Shown one piece after another: positions 27,401-36,400 of a DNA stretch of 64,000 nucleotides. The first letter of the stretch is position 1. Each line of letters opens with the position of its first letter. The stretch lies in NCBI GenBank assembly GCA_034440575.1, contig JAOTOL010001545.1, positions 248,001 through 312,000 on the forward strand, read 5' to 3'. Both the position numbers and the translations under genes were made by a program. This stretch comes from Imbricaverruca yamaguchii (Eukaryota; Arthropoda; Thecostraca; Neoverrucidae). A model generated the notes under the pieces. It was not told the origin of the DNA, made no database searches, and worked only from the letters and a program-made list of their open reading frames with translations.

Positions 27401-30400
27401 GTGGGCGGATTTCGCCCCCCGCCCCTCCAGGGCGCGTGTTGTAAAATCGAATGTACCATTATGTTGTACACATAATGATGATAATCAATACTAATTATTA
27501 TTATCCTTTGACTTAATAGTGTGCAATTATATGAAAAACTTAAATATGTATGTTTAACAAGTACGCATAAGACAATGTAGCATAGGTGCTATATATTTAG
27601 TTTCTTGTTTGGTCTGAGAACATGGCGTGCTTCTCTCCAGTTGCGATGAACAGAAGCTGTTGTGGAAGAGACAGCGCTGCAGTTCTGATTGAAGGTGTCT
27701 GGTGTCCTGGTGGGAATTGTTGTCAACTGATTGATGGCTTTAGTAGACACTCGGGTCGTTTTTTTGTCCGGTAATTAAAGACTATGCGTCCGTGGAAACG
27801 ACTATGCTTGCTGCATGCTGAACTGAATCCCAGTTCGGCCTTTGAATGAGCTCTTCCGCATTCACCTTCGCTTGCCTTCAAATAATGACGAATGTAGTAT
27901 CAACGCGTCGGAGCTGAATTAGGTGACTGAACTCGTGGTGGACAGAAGCCAGCCAAGAACTGATTCTCACGTCAAGTCCCAGTGCGGCGTACTCGTGCTG
28001 ACATCGTCTTGGTCACCAATGATGTGCTCCACATCTGGCGATAATGTCGGAAAAGTTGCAGTTATCGCATATCCGCCTCAGAGGCAGCCGAGTGAATAGG
28101 TGGACGAAATGTCACACCCCCTGAAACGGCCCGTATACGGCCACAAAAGTGGTATCCTGAACGACAATATGGAGCAAGGCACGATAACCAGATGATGAGG
28201 CTGATGTACTTCGTGACGAGACAAGCCGAGTTCCAGACACAGAAGTGCACGCTGCGGTAGCAGCTGGAGTTTCCTAGACATCAGCCATTAAGCTATGGCC
28301 ACGGTCTGCCGGTGGGGTTCCTGGTTTCTTGTTCACTGAAAGCCAACCAAACATGTTTTATATTGGCCAAGAAGTGTTTTATTCGCTCATCATCCATCTA
28401 GATGCAACATATATTGCATGGTCTTTAAGAGCGAAGTAATTTTAAATACAAGTCATGAAGTCGTTAGCGTGTTAACAATTAATTTGTGGCATTTTAATAC
28501 TTTTTCGCTCTCGTGAACATTTTATATCTAGTACGCGAACCATTGTTTCCGGTGGTGGTGTAACCAGCAAATAGAAAATGTATTTTGAACACAAAAATAT
28601 TCCCATCGCATCATGATGTCGGCCGACGGTTGTCCTCTTTGAACCACCGAGTAGTGACAGCCAAACAACAAACATTCCTCATGTAGTACGACGCCAATAA
28701 TGCTGGTTGCTGTGGTAAAGGATGATCGACAAAAAAACGCGACATGACTGCATGTTCAGTTATTGTGACCTCAAACAACGAAGCCCGCCGTCTGCTGCAT
28801 TAAGAAATACTTGCTGGACGCATTCAACCGCAAGATATTCATAGCATATTTACCCCAATCTGCCTAGATTTCCAGTACCAAGTCTTCCGATGATCTGTGT
28901 CAACACGAGATCTCATGGTTCGCACAAATGTGCGTAGCTTCCGTCTTACCATACTTTCATTTGCTCACATGTGTCTGCTGTCTTATATCTGTTTCGCTTG
29001 TTCAGAAATTGTCAACTTGAAATGACATGGACGGGAGTTGAAAATGTGTGAAAACAGTTAGAAAAAGAAGCTGAAGTTATCCACGAACCGAAAAGCGTAA
29101 GTCCAAAAGTTTTGACGGGATTCCATTATCTATTCGTGTTATCACCAATCATCAATAGCCTCGGATATATCGCACTTAATGCATATATTCTATAATTTGT
29201 GTACCTGCCTTGTATTTTTATCGGTAAAATGAGCCTAAATATAATTAGGTATCCATCTAACTTCTTCTTCAATCAATGCTGACTTCAGTGTAAGCATACA
29301 AGGCCGATTGTGGTGATATAATGAAGTCGTAGAGAGCAATTTAAACTGAAGTCGTGTCATTCTCACAAGATTGCGAAGTCCTGTGGCGATAAAGTACCTA
29401 CACGGCTTGCCCTCCACCAGATTCAGAAGTCGACACTTGGACCTTACGACCTCGCAGGCATCGTTACGCTTTGTGCGCGGCTCGTGGCTTCGCATTTCGA
29501 TTGGTCCGACAGCTATGGCGCTGCATGTCAGATCATTCCAGGTATGCCAGCGGTACCGGTGCTCTTGGAAATTAAGCCAGCTCGCTTGGGTTGTGCCGTT
29601 CAGATCCCATCATGCAGATCATCGATGTATGGTGACTTGTGGGTCGTCGGGGTGTGGCTGGGCTCGTGCGTTGTCACGGACAGATCGTGCTCAGCCGTGC
29701 ACTGTTCACCTCTAATTTCAGCTGGGACGGAACGCACTTGAGCGGGCTTTGCCGTCTTTGCTTTCTATGTTTTCAAATGAGCGCCAATCTGTACGCCTTG
29801 ATCAATAACTTAGCCAAGACCAGACCACAGCACTGGCAAACATAGTGCATTCTGCCTCACCTTGTCCACTAGATATGAAACCGTTCGTAACAATCAGTAG
29901 AAGCCCAGCCTGAACGGTACAGGAAGCAGACAGCCGGACTACTGGTGCATCCAACATGGCCACAGCAACCGCGCTCCCCTCAGTGATGTTTCCGATTCGT
30001 TGAAATCCGAGGAAAATATGAATTTATAAAAATGGGCTGCTTTACCACATGGCCCCCACTCCCCTTATCTCATTTGGTCGTCGAATGCAATCGATCCGTT
30101 GTGTCCGTCAGCGATCTGGACTGTGCATGCCTGAAGCCATGCAGGCCCCTTACCTGCAGCTGGTCATGATCAGATAGTTATCCGGGATTTGGGGCATGCT
30201 GACAGCTGGGCCACTGTTCATCCACAGCTGGTCATGCTCACGTTAGCAACAGCCACAACAGACAGCTCCGGCAAACTGCTCCAGTCTACTTAAGTTAATG
30301 ATCTCGTCACTCCGCACCCAGGGGCGGATCCAGTGGCAGGGCCAGGGTGGCGAGGCAGCGAACGCCCCTCTCCCCCACTCCACACCATGGGCGGATCCAG

Positions 30401-33400
30401 GAACTGTCACGGGAACGCATGCCGGGCGCTACTTATTCAGAGAGGTGCTGCTGCTAAAGTTCCCGGTGTTCCTCCCATGGCAATTCCTGGATCCGCCCCT
30501 GGTGGCGACGTGGCAGTCATTAATCTAGGTCGGCTGGAGTCGGCAAGTCGGCCGTGGCTGTTACTAATTTCACGGACACGTGGGCATACCACCATGTTGG
30601 CAAACGGACCACCGCGGACGTGTGGGTATACCACCATGTTGGCAAACGGACCACGGCGGACGTGTGGGTATACCACCATGTTGGCAAACGGACCACCGCG
30701 GACGTGTGGGCATACCATCATGTTGGCAACGCTTGTTTATCGCCAGATGCCGAGATTCAAGAGTGGTACAAAGGCTTCCTCAAAGACTGCCCGAGCGGCA
30801 ATCTCACCGTAGAAGAGTTCAAAAAGATCTACGGAAACTTCTTTCCCTACGGGGACGCGTCAAAGGTGAGCGGTGGGGGAGGGGAGATGAGGCCGAATGG
30901 AATGTCCATCACTCGGTTTTTATTTGCAGCCCGACGGCGCATATGGCAACGGGAATTGGCTTCATAAAATATCAAGGAAACACGCATGGAATCGAACACA
31001 AATAGATGCTTACCGTTATTCAGAAGATGTGTTGAAGAAAAACAGCGACTCTTACGACCCAAGAGCTGATCTAGCTTCACATAAAGCAGTAGTTGCTATT
31101 TTAAGTGGCATTCAGCTTGCAGGGAATCGTAGTGATCGAATCCAGCTATTTGTTTCCAAAAACTCAGAGTTGCTGTAGCTCAGGAGCACTCCTTCGGCAC
31201 GCATATCCACCCTAATTGTAAAGTTCCATACATTTTTTTATCTCCTGTAGAATGTCGTGTTTCGCTGATATTTTCGTGAATGAATTATAATTATTCCTTA
31301 TGGTAATTCCACTTCTTCGTATAGTAAAAGCAAAGTTTAGTGAAAGAAGTAGTCAGAGCCTACACGTGGAGAATTTGTGTGGGTATTGTATGACAACAGC
31401 TGACATTTTAAAGCGGAACGCATCTCCTTTCTCCGATTCTCTTAACGGAGTATTCTGCACGGTCTTCCAGTAATGTGCACTAAGAGACAATACACTATAT
31501 TTTCTAACCGGATTTAGAAACACAAAACGAGCACATTCCAGGTTGTTCAATGTGGTGTTTCTTATTTCAGTCTCACTTGCCGAAATTGCTTTATGCATAT
31601 TCTCTTGGGGGATGGGGCGGTACGGGAAACTTGCTGTTCTAGGGTTTCTGATGCAAATATCTGAACCCATTCAAAATGTTTTGCCTTCAAACCGAACTTC
31701 GCAACGTCTAGTGCCATCGTGTACCACATTTAACCACCAACAGAATTCTGCTTAAGCTCGGCACTGATGCAAAACAAAACCTTGCGCTTCCACTAGTATG
31801 GCTCTCTTTCCGCCCGTCTGGGCGGGGCTCTGTGTCCGTGTCTGTGCCTGTGTCTGTGTCTGTGACTTTGTCTGTGTCTGTGCCCGCTTGTTTGAGTGCG
31901 CTCCCACCCGTCTGGCTCTCTGTCCGCCCGTCTGGGCGGGGCTCTGTGTCTGTGTATGTGTCTGTGCCCGCCTGTCTAAGTGTGCTCCCGACTGTATGGG
32001 CCTCTGCCCGTTTGTCCGGGCTGGACTTTGTGTCTGTGACGGTGTCTGTGTCTGTGTCTGTGTCTGTGTCTGTGCCCGCCTGTCTGAGTGTGCTCCCGAC
32101 TGTATGGGCCTCTGCCCGTTTGTCCGGGCTGGACTCTGTGTCTGTGTCTGTGTCTGTGTCTGTGCCCGCCTGTCTGAGTGTGCTCCCGACTGTATGGGCC
32201 TCTGCCCGTTTGTCCGGGCTGGACTCTGTGTCTGTGTCTGTGCCCGCCTGTCTGAGTGTGCTCCCGACTGTATGGGCCTCTGCCCGTTTGTCCGGGCTGG
32301 GCTCTGTGTCTGTGTCTGTGTCTGTGTCTTTTGTCTGTGTCTGTGCCCGCCTGTCTGAGTGCTCCCGACTGTATGGGCCTCTGCCCGTTTGTCCGGGCTG
32401 GGCTCTGTGTCTGTGTCTGTGCCCTTTGCGCCCGTGTTGTGCTCGACTGTATGGGCCTCTGCCGTTTGTCCGGGCTGGACTCTGGTCTGTGTCTGTGCCC
32501 GCCTGTCTGAGTGTGCTCCCGACTGTATGGGCCTCTGCCCGTTTGTCCGGGCTGGACTCTGTGTCTGTGTCTGTGCCCGCCTGTCTAAGTGTGCTCCCGA
32601 CTGTATGGGCCTCTGCCCGTTTGTCCGGGCTGGACTCTGCGTCTGTGTCTGTGCCCGCCTGTCTGAGTGTGCTCTCGACTGTATGGGCCTCTGCCCGTTT
32701 GTCCGGGCTGGGCTCTGTGTCTGTGTCTGTGCCCGCCCGTCTGAGTGTGCTCTCGACTGTATGGGCCTCTGCCCGTTTGTCCGGGCTGGACTCTGTGTCT
32801 GTGTCTGTGCCCGCCTGTCTGAGTGTGCTCTCGACTGTATGGGCCTCTGCCCGTTTGTCCGGGCTGGGCTCTGCGTCTGTGTCTGTGCCCGCCTGTCTAA
32901 GTGTGCTCCCGACTGTATGGGCCTCTGCCCGTTTGTCCGGGCTGGGCTCTGTGTCTGTGTCTGTGTCTGTGTCTGTGCCCGCCTGTCTAAGTGTGCTCCC
33001 GACTGTATGGGCCTCTGCCCGTTTGTCCGGGCCGGGCTAGACCGTGTCGAGTCGAGACTGGTCCCCGGGGAGGTCGGCGCGCTGGCCGGCCGGCTGCGTG
33101 ACGTCGCGGGCGACCATTACACGGCTGGACGGCAGCAAGTTAGGTCATCAGTCGCCGTCTCGCCGCCGCCGCCGCCGCCCGAGAACATGCATCCGGGGGC
33201 CGTCCGCCGACGGCGAGCCGCTGCACGGCCTCGGCCGGGCACGGAACCAGCCGGCGCTCTCGCTGCTGTTAAGGGTGTCATCGCCCGCTCGTGGCGGCAG
33301 AGTGTCAGTGGTGGTCGGCGGTGGCGGTGTCAGTGGTGGTCGGCGGTGGCGGTGTCAGTGGCGGACGTGCATAAGAGCAACCCGATCCGATCGCCGCCCT

Positions 33401-36400
33401 GTTGACGCCTTATGACTTCTTTTTCCCCAGGGTTGCAGGACCCCATGCCTGATTCCAAATGAAACATGCTTGTGAAATTTTGACCTTAAGCAGCTTTCAT
33501 CACCACATTCATTTAGAAGTACTCGCATTATTCGTTGCAAGAGGGAGTTTATGGCGGAAGCTTGGCGGAGCTACGGCGGTTGGGCGGCCACATGCCACGT
33601 GACCTGCGTGAACGTCGTACCACGTGGTCTGCGTTAACGTTGCCACGTGGTCTGCGTTAACGTCGTGCCACGTGACCTGCGTGAACGTCGTGCCACGTGG
33701 TCTGCGTAAGTACCTGCGTGAAAGCCTTGCTACGTGGTCTGCGTGAACGTCGTGCCACGTGGTCAGCGTTATGTCACGTCGTCATGTCACGTGACCTGCG
33801 TGAAAGCCGTGGGACATGGCCTGCGTGAACGTCGTGCCACGTGGTCTGGTTGAACATCGTGCGAAGGCCGGTAGATGGTGTCCGGCGGAGTGTGGAGATG
33901 TTACGCTGAGCGTCTGCGTGAGCTGTGACGAGCTGAGCTGTGACGAGCTGAGCTGTGACAACCAAGCGAAAGAGCTATGGCACAGAAATAGCCGCGATGC
34001 ACTGCCCAGCTAGGGTGCTTCACGAGAATACCGTACTCGCGAGATGCGCGAACAATAGTTGAATTGAGTAGTGCCTTTCTCCGGCCGAGAAAGGCACCCC
34101 TTTCAGGAAGGCTCGAGTGCACCCCTCTCCGCTCAATGGATGTGTTCAACCATGCATGCCCCTTTCAGAGAAAAAGCCGCCCATCTGAGACGAAAAAGGC
34201 GCTCCTCCAGAATATTTCAGTACATCCATCGCTCTGGCTCTGTTATCTCCCTCAGCCGAAGACTCCCTCCGACAAAATACGCTCCTCCTCATGATAATTC
34301 CTGGATCCGCCCCTGGTTCCAATATGCTCATGTAATCGCCGGAACAGAATGCACTTGTTTCTGAAATGCCCACACTTTCGCCAGAACTTGATTATAAACC
34401 ATGTCTTCGTGGGCTATCGCAAGAGCGCAATTGCAGTGAGATCCCGATTGCTCTGCCGGCTATTATCCTGGATCCTGGATCCTGCCCCATAGCTATGTGG
34501 CCGTCATGCTCTCGTTCGCTAGGCGCCCTCAGTGGCGCGTAGCGAGACTTACAGTACAGCCACGATGACTTACAGAAGACCGTACAGCCGCGATGGAGGC
34601 AAAGCAGCCGTCGCTGGTACTCAATTTCAGACTTTCATTGAATTTCCAAAGCTATCGTAGGGTGCGCACATTTCAGTGCTCCTTGATGTTGGTACCTGGG
34701 CGGGGGGATGGGGCTCCAGAACAGCGGCGCTCTGGCTCAAAGGAGTTGGATCACACCTGGCTTGCGCTTTCCCGCTTTCACATTCCACCATAATCATCGA
34801 AAGTAATTGGTAATCTAGCCATACACAGCGTAGATGTGATTTGCCTTGGGAGAAGTACTGATAGTACCCGGCAATATCTGAAGCTGATCAGCTCAAAACG
34901 CACAGTTGGTCACGGGGTTCCGTGTTGAAATTGATAATTATGAGAGGGACTCGACCGAATATTAGAGCTGCCCGAGCCTCTCAACTAAGTAGGAATGACA
35001 TGTGTTCAATACTAGCCCGTTCAGCCGTGTCTGCAATGCCGCCAGTTCGCCGAGCACGTGTTCCGCACGTTCGACGCCAACGGCGACGGCACCATCGACT
35101 TCCGGGAGTTCCTGTGCGCGCTGTCGGTGACCTCCCGCGGCCGGCTGGAGCAGAAGCTCAAGTGGGCCTTCTCCATGTACGACCTGGACGGCAACGGCTT
35201 CATCAGCCGGTCCGAGATGCTGGAGATAGTGACGGTGAGCCGAGTCTGGCGTTTCGGCGCCGACGTCCGCCAGCGGAATGCGGAAGGGTTATGGCTGGGT
35301 TTTTCTAACGCAAAGCACGGATAATGTTCCCGTTTGGCGTTGCGGTGGACGCGGTCTACCAAAATCAGTCGTCATGCTCAGTCTCTGAAAGGTCTGAGAC
35401 TCTCTGAAGGCATGCACCTTCAGGCCTTTTCAAGTCATAGCTCATTAACTTGACGTGAGGTGTCTTGACATGGCGCTTTTAGAGGATTCACTTTGCCACG
35501 ATATATATTCTGGGTTTTGAAGCGTGTTTGCTAGTGATAAAGTTATATCGCATAGACACATGTTTCTGGTATAAACGTTTATTTGATGTAGAGACCTGGC
35601 GCAAGGTCGCATTTCTATTTTTGCATTTGCCTTTGAGCAAGGATCTATGCACCCGTATTTTACTTTTCATTGTACTTTTGTACAGTTTGTTCTTTTTTAA
35701 ACTTCAAGGCACATCTAAAGCCACATTGAGATGAGACTGTCACTAACGTTGACCTGGCTACACTCTCATAAGAGCCTCGAACGCATTTCTTTGCACAACG
35801 TGCGCAAATTAGGTGATGGAAGGTGTGCAAAATTTTCAATCGATGGTGTGCACGTTTCAGGTAGTTAAAAAGAAGTATCAGGTTGCGATGACTCCACCAT
35901 CACTCTGCAAGGATGTATGGTTATTTTTTGGCAAGAAAAAAAACGTTGGCGTTTCATCGTTGCCTGTCATAAAACAACACAATGTACGCTTGAAATCTGC
36001 AGCATTGCATTTCTCAGAATCTTGAGATGCCGGCGGTGTGCGATATGTGCCATTTTGACCCATAGATCAAGAGCGAGCTGAGGCTCATGTGTTCATTGCA
36101 CATCGGAAATGACCGAAACAGGGCCAGAAAATACTACTATCTTCCATCTCGGGGCACAAAATTGATGCCACCTTCATTTGTATCATCAAAACTAACAACT
36201 GGTATTGACTTAAGCGCCTAAACGATCGTCTCAAGTCAACTTGGGTCAGTGACCGCAAATGAACTTGCTTCAAAAGGAGTTATCTAGATGCATCCTGCAC
36301 CGTTGACGTTAATCTTGCAAGCACACCTTGTCCAAGGAATGCATATTGTAGGAGAGTGCTATCTACCGCTATGCTAAGCATTCAATGTCATAATATCCCA

